From Oscillospiraceae bacterium (GTDB lineage Bacteria > Bacillota > Clostridia > Oscillospirales > Acutalibacteraceae): a stretch of 49,586 nt of DNA. Made by a program: the position numbers and the translations under genes. Of the stretch, positions 1 to 8,172 are shown in pieces; positions within the stretch are counted from its first letter, which is position 1, and every line of letters begins with the position of its first letter. Below the pieces are notes generated by a model. The model saw nothing but the letters and a program-made list of their open reading frames with translations. It was not told the origin of the DNA and did not search any database. The DNA is taken from NCBI GenBank assembly GCA_003538135.1, contig DPOR01000013.1, positions 1 to 49,586 on the forward strand. The letters are read 5' to 3'.

Positions 1-16
1 TGATTTTTTACCTCCT
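1..16 (-). promoter_or_regulatory. Ribosome binding site of a gene beyond the left edge
   Basis: On the minus strand AGGAGG (plus positions 11-16) is followed by ten bases ending in A at position 1. An ATG beginning at position 1 and running off the window would be correctly spaced. The AT-rich stretch up to about 175 holds a short palindrome, TACAATACATATTGTA at 34-49, that could be an operator or part of the promoter of that gene. The gene itself is not visible, so this is inference. Confidence 0.45.
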
Positions 17-176
17 ATATTATCTACCCAAAGTACAATACATATTGTATTATATATAAGATACACAAAAAAATCACCTTAAATTAGAATAATAAATGAA
101 AAAACGCCAAGATTTTACATTAACTTTTAAAACTCCCGTTTATATTTTCCTGCTTTAGTAATCTGAATAACGGCAA

Positions 177-210
177 TAAAAAGCGGCCGAGGGGTTGAAG
201 CCTCGGCCGT
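177..210 (-). terminator. Rho-independent terminator of the metallophosphoesterase gene
   Basis: A 9-bp perfect stem, CGGCCGAGG/CCTCGGCCG, with an 8-nt loop is followed on the minus strand by a run of U (plus-strand AAAAA at about 177-182). It lies just past the stop codon of the gene ending at 216. Confidence 0.85.
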
Positions 211-215
211 GCAAA

Positions 216-1934
216 TTATATCACCTTTTCAAAAAACTGATTGAAAATCGGGTAGAATTTTTTGATTATCTCGATAATTTTTATTAAAATCTTTTCGAAT
301 GCCGCTGCAAACCGATTTTGTGCGGCCTCTTTTACTCCGTAGCCGGGGATGGTTCCGTCGCGGTTTTCGACCCCGTCCGTATCGCTGCAAAATCCGCCGA
401 AAAGCGCAAACGCAAGAGAGAGCGCCGCCTTTTCTTCGGGTGTTGCAAAGCCGTATTTTTTGCTGAATTCTTTGAGTATATTGTCGGCTACGGTTCCGCT
501 GTAACCGAGTTCCCTGAGAAATGCGTTGGCATCAAACAGCACATCGCCGTCCGCCGCCTCTGCTGCGGATTTGCGGATAGAGAAGGCGATGAGCTTCACT
601 ATGAGCTTGAAATCATCGGAATCCTGCGAGTAAATTCTCCTGCCGCTCTTGTAGGTGAGATAGGCCGTTGTCAGCGCCTCGTTGAGAGTCGAATAGCTGC
701 TGTTCGGAATCTCGAGCCCGTATGCCGCCGCCATAGCCTGAATACCGTTTTCGCCGTAGATCGGGGTGTCCGACAGCTCTCTCAATCCGTCCGTGACGAG
801 CTTGAGCTTGCCGTAAAGCGCGCTCGATTCCTTGATGCCTATGGTTTCGGGCGAAATGTCCTTGCGGATTTTTTTAGAATAAACGGCGTGCGACCTGTTC
901 CAGGTGTACTGCTGAAAATCGTTCTTCATAAGGGCGATATCTTTTTTGCTGTAGCCCTTGCAAACTTCGGCGAGCTTATCCGCGTCGATATGCTCGATTT
1001 TCTTCGTCTCGTATTTTATTTCGCTGTCGGTCATTTTGAACAGCTTGTATTCCGCGGGGAAGTTACCGAGGCTCGGCATTGAAAAATCGTATATCGTATT
1101 GCCCAAGAAGCTCGTGTAGGAGGTTGCGCTGGTTACGTGCGTATGACCGGAGAACACGAGCTTTACGCCCAAGTCCGCAAGCAGACCCGCGAACGAATAC
1201 GGAGTATCGACAACATAGTTCTTTTCGAGGGCCTTTTGATAGGGGTTATGCTCCAAAAGATTGTGGTGCATTATCATTATTACTTTTCGGCCCTCGCGCT
1301 TCGCGTTTCTGATCTGTGTAACCGCCCAGTTCATTCTCGAAAGGTCATTGTTCGGCACAACTCTGTATCTTTCATCGCAGGTGTCGAGCGCGACGAGAGT
1401 ATATTCGTCGTTGAGATTGACGCTGTAGGAGCAGGTGTTCTCGTCAACGGAAACCGCCTTGTCGTATCCGAACTCGTGATATATGGAAATAAAATCTTCG
1501 CGGCCTACGGCGCAGTTGAGGGCGCTGTCGTGGTTGCCGTTTATAACATAAACCTGCTTTCCGGTCTCCTGTTCAAACTTTCTGAACTTCGCGGCAACGG
1601 CCTCATGCTCGGAGGCAAAATCTCTGCCGTGCGTTGCAATGTCGCCGGTTATCAGAACAAACCGACACTCGGGATTTTTTGCGCACTGATCCAAAAACTC
1701 GTCGATGATAAAGCCGCTCTGGTTATAAAGCGAGTCCTTGCCCGATTTGAAGGTGGTTTCAACGCCCTCATTATACGGGGTTGAGGTCGCCGTTTTTGCG
1801 GGCGTGACATAGTGAACATCGGAGGCGACGGCGAAGCAAATTCCGCCTTTGTCCTCCTGTGCGTATACGCCGGCCGTAAAAGCCGAGCCGCAAATAAGAA
1901 TGAGCGCAAGTAAAACGGAGATGAATTTTTTCAC
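216..1934 (-). CDS. Secreted calcineurin-like metallophosphoesterase
   Basis: A 572-residue protein with an N-terminal signal peptide (KK, then a hydrophobic stretch, cleavage near VYA-QE at about residue 25). The binuclear-metal phosphoesterase motifs are present in order: SDVH (D39, H41), TGDI, NGNHD near residue 135, MHH and SGHTH. It should hydrolyse phosphoester bonds outside the membrane; the substrate cannot be told. After the catalytic domain a roughly 200-residue helical region ends in an Ile/Lys/Phe-rich amphipathic tail that may hold the protein at the membrane. The start is a GTG (plus-strand CAC at 1932-1934) preceded by AAGGCGG. The gene has its own promoter and terminator, so it is monocistronic. 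Confidence 0.85.
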   Translation of the reverse strand: MKKFISVLLALILICGSAFTAGVYAQEDKGGICFAVASDVHYVTPAKTATSTPYNEGVETTFKSGKDSLYNQSGFIIDEFLDQCAKNPECRFVLITGDIATHGRDFASEHEAVAAKFRKFEQETGKQVYVINGNHDSALNCAVGREDFISIYHEFGYDKAVSVDENTCSYSVNLNDEYTLVALDTCDERYRVVPNNDLSRMNWAVTQIRNAKREGRKVIMIMHHNLLEHNPYQKALEKNYVVDTPYSFAGLLADLGVKLVFSGHTHVTSATSYTSFLGNTIYDFSMPSLGNFPAEYKLFKMTDSEIKYETKKIEHIDADKLAEVCKGYSKKDIALMKNDFQQYTWNRSHAVYSKKIRKDISPETIGIKESSALYGKLKLVTDGLRELSDTPIYGENGIQAMAAAYGLEIPNSSYSTLNEALTTAYLTYKSGRRIYSQDSDDFKLIVKLIAFSIRKSAAEAADGDVLFDANAFLRELGYSGTVADNILKEFSKKYGFATPEEKAALSLAFALFGGFCSDTDGVENRDGTIPGYGVKEAAQNRFAAAFEKILIKIIEIIKKFYPIFNQFFEKVI

Positions 1935-1955
1935 TTTAATAACCGCCTTTGCTGT

Positions 1956-1985
1956 ATTATATATAGAATTTTATCAAAACGGCAA
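1956..1985 (-). promoter_or_regulatory. Sigma-A-type promoter of the metallophosphoesterase gene
   Basis: On the minus strand TTGCCG (1980-1985), an 18-bp spacer and a perfect TATAAT (1956-1961) stand about 20 bases before the GTG start. Confidence 0.6.
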
Positions 1986-2020
1986 ATTGTTGTCAAGCGG
2001 CATTTTTATCGCCCGGGAAC

Positions 2021-2054
2021 GAAAAACGGCAGGAGCCTTTTGAAGCCCTGCCGC
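2021..2054 (-). terminator. Terminator of the GntR-ABC operon
   Basis: The stem CGGCAGG/CCTGCCG, with a further short AGCC-type pairing inside the loop, is followed on the minus strand by UUUUU (plus AAAAA at 2022-2026). It sits 9 bases past the permease stop codon. Confidence 0.8.
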
Positions 2055-2062
2055 TTTTCTCG

Positions 2063-4420
2063 TTATTTTATATATCCCGGCGCATCGCTTTCGGGAATGT
2101 ACATCGTCTGATTGTAGCCGTCGGTGAATGTTATCTGCGCGATATAGCCGCCGAGAGAGGTGTAACACTGTCCTTGAGCGAGAGCGAACAGCTCGTCTGA
2201 CTGCTTTTGATTTGTAACGCTCTTTATGAAGCAGTCATCCATGTCGCCGAAAGCTTTGGCCACCAACTTTATTTCTTTCGTGTTGAACATCGTGCTCATA
2301 ATAAAAATCGGGTTTATCGCGGTGCCGCCGTATTTTCCGCTTTTGTTTATCTCCTGCGCCTGCAAAATGATGCGGCGGCAGTCGTAAATATTGACGCTCT
2401 TGACTTCGCGCTTTTGCCCGAGCGCGTCCGTCATGCCGTGTTCTTTGATAAACTTCAGCGTCTCGGTCATGTCGCCCGTGACAGCCGCAAGAACAGACCT
2501 GCCCTCAACATTTTCTTCATATCGACCGCCGTAGTATGTGGCATTGTCGTTGAGATAAATATATGCTACTTCCTTTTCGCTGCCGCGAAGAATATCCGTA
2601 TATTTTTTCTTCGATATGTCGCTCCATATGCATTTGCCGAGCTTATCAAGCTCATCTGAGCTCAGCTCGCGGCAGAAGCTGCCGTCCTTGCTCGCTATTA
2701 GAACGCCATCCTTATTGCGCAGAGGATTGCCGTAGTTTCGAAATAAGAAATAGCCTTGCAGGTTCGACATATTCGGAGCTTTTACGTCTTCGCTTTTAAG
2801 CTTTTCGCGCTCTGTGTCGGAGGCGGCGAGGAAAAGATATTGCTGTTCCTTTACCCCGTCCGTGTCGGCAACGGCGAAATATGAGTTGAGGTCTTTTTCG
2901 CTTATATTCGTGAAAGTGCGCTCCATGCTCTTCCCGTTCTTGAAATAATACTTGACGGAGAACTGGGTGTTTGTCTTTTCGTCGCTCTTCTTCTCGTTCG
3001 TTATGAGCTTGTGGATGGAGAGCACCGTGTTTATGTCCTTTTCCGTCGAGAGAGTTATGCAGTTGGAATAGGGCTTGAGAACCGTTGCAGTGCCCTTGAC
3101 GGTGCGGAGTATACTGCCGTTTTGCGCCATTCCGCTCTCAAAGCTGAACGGCATCGACACCGTGACATACTCTATCTCTTCCTCCTCGGGAACACGCGCG
3201 GTGTAGCCGAATCCGCCTGTTAGGAATATTGCGGTGATTATCGCCGTTGCGCCGACCGGCATTGCAAACTGCCAGAGATTCTTGCGAACCGCCTTCAAAT
3301 TCCTGCGCGCAATGAATGTGTAGGCAAAATATGCCGCGAGCATGACGGCGATACCCAAAAGCGCGGCAAGAGCAGTATTAACGGAGGGGATAGTGGTTTT
3401 CAAAACCCATGCGGGAACGGAAAATCCGCAGAACACTATTATCGCCGAGGTAAGCGCTGTGAGCACACGGCTCGCCGCCGGAACTCCGAGCTCTTCAAGC
3501 TTCTTTTTGCTGAACATCCGCTGCGCGAGCACGATCAATACGGCGGTCAAAACTATCCAAAGCAGTATCGGAAGCCATGCGCCTATCCCGGGCAGGGACG
3601 AGCCGTCCTTGCAGTAACCGAAGTCGATAGGACCGAATCCGCGCAGATCCGAGATTGCAGAATCCTCTATACTCGTTCCGGGAACGCGGAACAGCGTGAA
3701 CGGGCAGAATGCCATTATCCCGCGTCCGCCCCGTTGGATGGAGAAACTGAAATAGTAATGCTGCATATCCATGTCGCCGGTGTAATTCACGCCGGAGACT
3801 GCCGTCCTGCCGCGCAGAAATACCGAAGAAAGGGCGTCCCAAGCAGTCGAGAGAAGCGGCAGGGCGAGAATAAGCACTACAGAATAGAATATGCTCTCCG
3901 CAACGCTGCCCGTGAGCGACGCCGTCAGCGCGCCTATCGCAAAGCCCGCGAACATCATCGTCAAAAATCCGGAATACTGATAGAATATTACCGGGAGAAC
4001 TTTTGCGGCGGAGCAGCCGGACGCGCAGCATATTATCGCGCTGATTATTCCGGGTATTATTATCGCCGCACTGAGGAGCGTCAGCGAAGAAATGCAGCGG
4101 TTTTTAAAGAGCGTCGAGCGGCTGAGATTGAAGCTGAACCACACGTTCGACTGATTCTTTATGTTGATGAATCGCAGAGTGTATGCCGCCTGTATCGCGC
4201 CGACGAGAACAACGCAGAATGAGATAAAAACAAGCGCGTCGGGCGAGTCCCTGAACCATGTGAAAAAGACCTTTTCTTTCTGTTTGAACTGAAAATATGC
4301 GCATACTGCCGCCTGCACAGTGAATGCGAGAAAGGTCAGCGCGGGTATGACAAGATTTGAAGCAAAGCTGCGCTTTAAGTCGGCGGAAGCAATATTATTC
4401 AAAGACTTTTGAGATTTCAT
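2063..4420 (-). CDS. ABC transporter permease with large extracytoplasmic domain
   Basis: A 785-residue membrane protein. The first half has about eight hydrophobic helices resembling ABC-2-type exporter subunits, with helices near residues 25-45, 75-95, 125-150, 165-185, 300-320 and 340-390. The last ~380 residues are mostly hydrophilic and probably face outward. The ATG at 4420 is chosen because GGAGG stands just before it; an upstream in-frame start exists at 4459 but has no such site. The gene overlaps the ATPase gene by 26 bp, so translation is probably coupled. With the ATPase and GntR regulator it resembles Bacillus YtrA-type operons, which often respond to cell-envelope stress; the exported substrate is unknown. 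Confidence 0.8.
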   Translation of the reverse strand: MKSQKSLNNIASADLKRSFASNLVIPALTFLAFTVQAAVCAYFQFKQKEKVFFTWFRDSPDALVFISFCVVLVGAIQAAYTLRFINIKNQSNVWFSFNLSRSTLFKNRCISSLTLLSAAIIIPGIISAIICCASGCSAAKVLPVIFYQYSGFLTMMFAGFAIGALTASLTGSVAESIFYSVVLILALPLLSTAWDALSSVFLRGRTAVSGVNYTGDMDMQHYYFSFSIQRGGRGIMAFCPFTLFRVPGTSIEDSAISDLRGFGPIDFGYCKDGSSLPGIGAWLPILLWIVLTAVLIVLAQRMFSKKKLEELGVPAASRVLTALTSAIIVFCGFSVPAWVLKTTIPSVNTALAALLGIAVMLAAYFAYTFIARRNLKAVRKNLWQFAMPVGATAIITAIFLTGGFGYTARVPEEEEIEYVTVSMPFSFESGMAQNGSILRTVKGTATVLKPYSNCITLSTEKDINTVLSIHKLITNEKKSDEKTNTQFSVKYYFKNGKSMERTFTNISEKDLNSYFAVADTDGVKEQQYLFLAASDTEREKLKSEDVKAPNMSNLQGYFLFRNYGNPLRNKDGVLIASKDGSFCRELSSDELDKLGKCIWSDISKKKYTDILRGSEKEVAYIYLNDNATYYGGRYEENVEGRSVLAAVTGDMTETLKFIKEHGMTDALGQKREVKSVNIYDCRRIILQAQEINKSGKYGGTAINPIFIMSTMFNTKEIKLVAKAFGDMDDCFIKSVTNQKQSDELFALAQGQCYTSLGGYIAQITFTDGYNQTMYIPESDAPGYIK

Positions 4421-5294
4421 CGCTCTTGTCCTCCGTTTCCTGTAAGAATATTTCTTCAAGCTCCATCGGGAACTCGTCGATGAACAGCGGCTCCAATGCG
4501 CCGAGCTTTGCCCTTGCGTCGTCGATGTGTCCGCAGACGGTCACAACGGCGCTCCTGCCATCGATGTCGAGCTTTTTGATGTCGATATTCCCGAATATCG
4601 AGCGCGTCGGCTCAAAGTCAAACTGAAGCCTGAATTTGCGCCAGGTCGAGGGAATATCGTCCGTGCAGCAGTTCATCTGCATACGCTTGCCGGATATCAG
4701 CACTATCCTGTCGCAGAGGTTTTGAAGGTCTGCTATCGCGTGGGACGAGATTAGCATGGTGCAGCCGCTCTGAGCCATGTAGTCCATGAAAAGCTGCTTG
4801 CAGATGTCCTTTTTTGCGATGTCAAGCCCGTCGAGGCATTCGTCGAGAAGCAGAACCTTCGGCGATGAGGCGAGCGCTAACGCTATCTCCGTCTGGCGCT
4901 GCATTCCTTTTGAAAATCCGCGTATTTTCGCGTCGCCGTCAAGCTCAAAGAGCTTTAGCATACGCTCGAAGTTGCCGAACGAAAACTCCGGGTAGTAGTC
5001 TTTGTAGAAGCGAGCCGCGCTGTTCGGGGTCGAGCCGACGGGGAAGAAAAGATCGTCCGGCACAAAGAACAGCCGTGAGCGCACCTCATCGGAATTGTAG
5101 GTGGATTCGCCGTCTATAAGCACCTTGCCGGAGTCCGGCTTATAGAGCCCTGCGGCACATTTTATAAGCGTTGTTTTGCCCGCGCCGTTGTAGCCTATCA
5201 GACCGCAGACGGACGAGTCACAAGCGGAGAAGGATATGTCCTCAACGGCGGTAAAGTCGCCGTAGCTTTTTGTGACGTTTCTGAATTCAATCAT
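4395..5294 (-). CDS. ABC transporter ATP-binding protein
   Basis: A 299-residue nucleotide-binding subunit that powers the adjacent permease. Visible motifs are Walker A GYNGAGKTT near residue 34, a signature-like GFSKGMQRQ, Walker B VLLLDECLDGLD and the switch His in ISSHAI. The ABC signature is FSKGM instead of LSGGQ, which is common in the drug/bacitracin-export type of ATPase. The last ~80 residues lie outside the core domain, as in that subfamily. GAGG stands before the ATG, 22 bp after the GntR gene stop, so the two are co-transcribed. Confidence 0.88.
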   Translation of the reverse strand: MIEFRNVTKSYGDFTAVEDISFSACDSSVCGLIGYNGAGKTTLIKCAAGLYKPDSGKVLIDGESTYNSDEVRSRLFFVPDDLFFPVGSTPNSAARFYKDYYPEFSFGNFERMLKLFELDGDAKIRGFSKGMQRQTEIALALASSPKVLLLDECLDGLDIAKKDICKQLFMDYMAQSGCTMLISSHAIADLQNLCDRIVLISGKRMQMNCCTDDIPSTWRKFRLQFDFEPTRSIFGNIDIKKLDIDGRSAVVTVCGHIDDARAKLGALEPLFIDEFPMELEEIFLQETEDKSDEISKVFE

Positions 5295-5316
5295 GGCGTT
5301 TGCCTCTTTGCTCCTT

Positions 5317-5685
5317 TCATTTGTTTTCGGCGTAGACCTGCTTTAGAAGCTCCTCAATATCCGCTTCGCTCAGCCCGTTTGCCTTCGCCGAGCGCAGAGC
5401 GGCCGAGAGCGCCGAAAGAGCCTGCTCGCGCACGCGGCTGTTGTCCGCCGCGTTTTCGCTGATAAAGACTCCGCGCCCGGGTTGGGAATAGGTCACGCCC
5501 TTTGCCTCAAGCTCCTGAAACGCGCGCTTTACGGTGTTCACGTTGAGCTTGAGCTCGGAAGCTAAAGAGCGGGTGGAGGGCAGACGGTCGTGCGGCTTGT
5601 ACACGCCGCGCCTGACCATGAGCATCACCTGCTCCTCGATCTGTTCGTAGATAGGTGTTTTTGAGTGGAAATCGAGTATAATCAC
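5317..5685 (-). CDS. GntR-family regulator, YtrA subfamily
   Basis: A 122-residue DNA-binding protein. The N-terminal winged helix-turn-helix covers residues about 8-75 and includes the family pattern RLPSTRSLASELKLN then NTVKRAFQELE and GRGVFIS. The C-terminal part is a short helical dimerisation segment without a ligand domain, as in the YtrA subgroup. The start is GTG at 5685 after GGAGG. It is the first gene of an operon with the ABC ATPase and permease, and an 11-bp inverted repeat covers its transcription start, so autorepression is likely. The inducer cannot be read from the sequence. Confidence 0.88.
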   Translation of the reverse strand: MIILDFHSKTPIYEQIEEQVMLMVRRGVYKPHDRLPSTRSLASELKLNVNTVKRAFQELEAKGVTYSQPGRGVFISENAADNSRVREQALSALSAALRSAKANGLSEADIEELLKQVYAENK

Positions 5686-5714
5686 GATTTGTCCTCCGTA
5701 TTAAAAAGTTAGCT

Positions 5715-5741
5715 AACTGAGCTATCTCAAATAGCTCAGTT
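5715..5741. promoter_or_regulatory. Probable GntR operator
   Basis: A perfect inverted repeat AACTGAGCTAT - CTCAA - ATAGCTCAGTT with 11-bp arms. It lies immediately downstream of the -10 box of the GntR operon promoter, over the expected transcription start. Its position and symmetry suit a dimeric repressor. Confidence 0.75.
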
Positions 5742-5743
5742 GT

Positions 5744-5772
5744 ATATTATCATCCTTTTCGGCGTTTGTCAA
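5744..5772 (-). promoter_or_regulatory. Promoter of the GntR-ABC operon
   Basis: On the minus strand a perfect -35 TTGACA (5767-5772), a 17-bp spacer and -10 TAATAT (5744-5749). This is close to the sigma-A consensus; the strength is presumably held in check by the operator at 5715-5741. Confidence 0.85.
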
Positions 5773-5910
5773 CGGAAAAACTTTATTTTTCTCTCGTCAA
5801 TATTTCCAAATGTCGGGCGCTTTGTTTGTGCATATTGCGACAAGAACGGCGATAGCGCAAAAATAAATCTTTGATTAAAGAGCCGAAAAAGTCCGACCCG
5901 ACCGAATAAA

Positions 5911-5951
5911 ACAAAAAACGGGATTGGCGGTCAGTCCGGCAATCCCGTTTC
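5911..5951 (-). terminator. Terminator of the lplA-pdxK-thyA-folA operon
   Basis: The 11-bp stem AAACGGGATTG/CAATCCCGTTT is followed by a U run on the minus strand (plus AAAAAA at 5913-5918). It is directly past the folA stop codon. Confidence 0.85.
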
Positions 5952-5958
5952 GTATAGC

Positions 5959-6441
5959 TTATTTTTTTACATATCTGTCAAACGTGAAAACGTATCCGTT
6001 GCTCTCCTGCGCGGCGGAGCGCTCGACGAGCTTCCAGCCTGCGCGGCGGTCGAGGTCTGGGAAGAACTTTTCCGCCTTTCCGTCCGCATTTACGCGCGTT
6101 ACATACGCTTCATCGCATGAGTCGATCAGCTCGTTGTAGACCGCCTCTCCGCCCATGAGGAATACATTTTCGCCATTTTCAATAATGTCCGCGAGCCCGT
6201 CAATGCCGTGGCACACCGTGACATTCTCGACGCTCCAATTTTCGTCTCGCGTCAGCACTATATTCTTCCTGCCCGGCAGAGCCTTCTGCCCCGGCAGGGA
6301 GAGAAATGTCGTGCGTCCCATGATAACGGTGCTGCCCATTGTCTTTTCTTTGAAAAACTTGAGGTCTGCGGGGATATGGAAGAGCATTCCCGTGCCCTTG
6401 CCGATGCCCCAGTTTATGTCGGCACAAACTATTGCTTTCAT
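5959..6441 (-). CDS. folA: Dihydrofolate reductase
   Basis: A 160-residue protein of normal length that reduces dihydrofolate to tetrahydrofolate with NADPH. Family features: MKAIVCADINWGIGKG at the N terminus, FHIPADLKFFKEKT with the substrate-binding acid, the NADPH-binding VIMGRTTFLSLPG and LMGGEAVYNELI. AAGGAG stands 5 bases before the ATG. It lies 9 bp after thyA, the enzyme that produces the dihydrofolate it recycles, and is the last gene of the operon before a terminator. Confidence 0.95.
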   Translation of the reverse strand: MKAIVCADINWGIGKGTGMLFHIPADLKFFKEKTMGSTVIMGRTTFLSLPGQKALPGRKNIVLTRDENWSVENVTVCHGIDGLADIIENGENVFLMGGEAVYNELIDSCDEAYVTRVNADGKAEKFFPDLDRRAGWKLVERSAAQESNGYVFTFDRYVKK

Positions 6442-6450
6442 CTTCGCTCC

Positions 6451-7281
6451 TTATATCGCAACGGGTATCTTCTCGTTGAACTCGTGATATTTGTAGTCCT
6501 CAAAATGCACGCTGTCGGGCGTGAACTTGTAGAAATCTGTTATCGACTTGTCGAGGACGAATTTCGGCGCGTCGTAAGGCTCGCGCTTTATCAGCTCTTC
6601 GACTATCGGAACGTGCTTGTCGTAGATATGCGCGTCCGCAATGACATGAACAAACTCGCCCGGCTCAAGTCCCGAGACCTGCGCTATCATGTGAACGAGC
6701 GTCGCGTATTGGCAGACGTTCCAGCTGTTTGCCGTGAGCATATCCTGCGAGCGCTGGTTGAGTATCGCGTTGAGCTTCTTGCCCGTGACATTGAAAGTCA
6801 TGCTGTAGGCGCAGGGGTAGAGATTCATTTCACTCAGGTCTGCGTGGACGTATATGTTTGTCAGTATGCGGCGGCTGAGCGGGTTGTGCTTGAGGTCATA
6901 GAGAACTCTGTCAACCTGGTCGAAGTCGCCCTCGGGATAGTGGTGCTTGACTCCGAGCTGATAGCCGTATGCCTTGCCGATGCTGCCGTCCTCGTTAGCC
7001 CAAGCGTCCCAGACGTGCCCCTTGAAGTCGTTGACGTTGTTCGATTTTTTCTGCCATATCCAGAGCAGCTCGTCCGTTGCGCTCTTGATAAAGGTCTTTC
7101 TGAGCGTCATCGCCGGGAACTCCTTTGAAAGGTCATAGCGGTTGACAATGCCGAATTTCTTTATCGTGTGCGCGCTCGTGCCGTCCTCCCAGTGCGGGCG
7201 GACGTTGTAGTCCGTGTCCCATGTGCCGTTTTCGAGTATATCCTTGCAGTTGGCGATAAATACCTCGTCTGCGTAGCTCAT
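6451..7281 (-). CDS. thyA: Thymidylate synthase
   Basis: A 276-residue enzyme that methylates dUMP to dTMP using methylenetetrahydrofolate. The catalytic Cys is C157 in LYPCAYS, followed by the nucleotide-binding QRSQDM and the NVCQYATL segment. The residue after Pro-Cys is Ala where E. coli-type enzymes have His. To my recollection a non-His residue here is also found in the Bacillus subtilis ThyA type, which the rest of this sequence resembles (WIWQKKSNDVND-like segment, insertion-poor layout). The ATG has GAGGAGAGG upstream. It is in an operon with folA, which recycles its by-product. Confidence 0.94.
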   Translation of the reverse strand: MSYADEVFIANCKDILENGTWDTDYNVRPHWEDGTSAHTIKKFGIVNRYDLSKEFPAMTLRKTFIKSATDELLWIWQKKSNNVNDFKGHVWDAWANEDGSIGKAYGYQLGVKHHYPEGDFDQVDRVLYDLKHNPLSRRILTNIYVHADLSEMNLYPCAYSMTFNVTGKKLNAILNQRSQDMLTANSWNVCQYATLVHMIAQVSGLEPGEFVHVIADAHIYDKHVPIVEELIKREPYDAPKFVLDKSITDFYKFTPDSVHFEDYKYHEFNEKIPVAI

Positions 7282-7311
7282 TTCTTCCTCTCCTCTTTGC
7301 CTTTTCTTTAT

Positions 7312-8172
7312 TTATATTATTCCTGTCTGCCGAAGCAGGTCGGGGATTCCGTGTTCAAAGTCAACGCCGTAGCGAAGGTCGGTTCCGGCTTCCTTTGTCC
7401 TCTCTATGCAGCCGTGGGTGTAGTCAACGGCTATCCGTGCGCTCTCGGCGAGGGTGAGTCCGTTCAGGTACGCGCCGAGCAGAGCGCTCGCAAATACGTC
7501 ACCCGTGCCGTGAAAATATCCGTCCACCGTGTCCGAAAGCGCGTAGCTTATTTTATCTGTCAGGCGGTCGTAGGTAGCCGAGCCGACTTGCTTTTCGTCG
7601 AATGCAACGCCCGTCAGAACCACCTTTGACGGCCCGAGCTCGGAGAGCCTTTTGAGCGTCGATTCGACAAATTCCTTTGTGTATGGGGCGGGGCGATATT
7701 CCTCGCCGAGCATGAACGCGGCCTCCGTAAAATTCGGAACGATTATGTCCGCCTTTGCGCAAAGGCGCGTCATCTGCCTTGCAAAGTCCATGTTGAACAC
7801 CGAGTACATACTGCCGCCGTCCGCCATAGCGGGGTCGACGAGCACAACGGTGTTTTCCTCTTTGAAGTCATCGATGAAATCCGTCACTATGTCTATCTGT
7901 TCAACAGAGCCGAGAAATCCGCTGTATATCGCGTCAAATTTTATTCCGAGCTTTTTCCAGTGCGCCGCTATCGGGCGCATATCTGCCGTGAGGTCGCGGT
8001 AGGTGAAGCCCTCGAGCCCGCCCGTCTGCGTAGAGAGCACGGCCGTGGGTATGGCCGCCACTTCAATGCCCATAGCGGAGATTATCGGCAGCGCGACTGT
8101 CAGCGAGCACTTGCCGAAGCCCGATATATCGTGTATGGCGGCCGTTCTTTTGAGTCTCTCCATGTGTATCAC
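7312..8172 (-). CDS. Pyridoxal/pyridoxamine kinase of the ribokinase fold
   Basis: A 286-residue kinase of the PdxK/PdxY type that phosphorylates vitamin B6 vitamers to pyridoxal phosphate precursors. The N terminus has the B6-binding DISGFGKCSLTVALP and PTAVLSTQT segments; VDPAMAD and the catalytic anion-hole motif GTGDVFASALLG follow. The GTG at 8172 overlaps the lplA stop codon as GTGA, which suggests coupled translation; an internal ATG at 8163 is the alternative start. It is 30 bp before thyA in the same operon. PdxK versus PdxY cannot be resolved here. Confidence 0.85.
   Translation of the reverse strand: MIHMERLKRTAAIHDISGFGKCSLTVALPIISAMGIEVAAIPTAVLSTQTGGLEGFTYRDLTADMRPIAAHWKKLGIKFDAIYSGFLGSVEQIDIVTDFIDDFKEENTVVLVDPAMADGGSMYSVFNMDFARQMTRLCAKADIIVPNFTEAAFMLGEEYRPAPYTKEFVESTLKRLSELGPSKVVLTGVAFDEKQVGSATYDRLTDKISYALSDTVDGYFHGTGDVFASALLGAYLNGLTLAESARIAVDYTHGCIERTKEAGTDLRYGVDFEHGIPDLLRQTGII

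Noticed and set aside
4421..4459. Longer start of the ABC permease at 4459
   Set aside because: The ATG at 4420 has GGAGG at the right distance, and the extra residues are Lys/Arg-rich shadow sequence of the ATPase gene end.
6451..7281. Missing His after the catalytic Cys of thymidylate synthase as a sign of inactivity
   Set aside because: Another known ThyA type, as in Bacillus subtilis, also has a non-His residue at this place, and all other key segments are intact.
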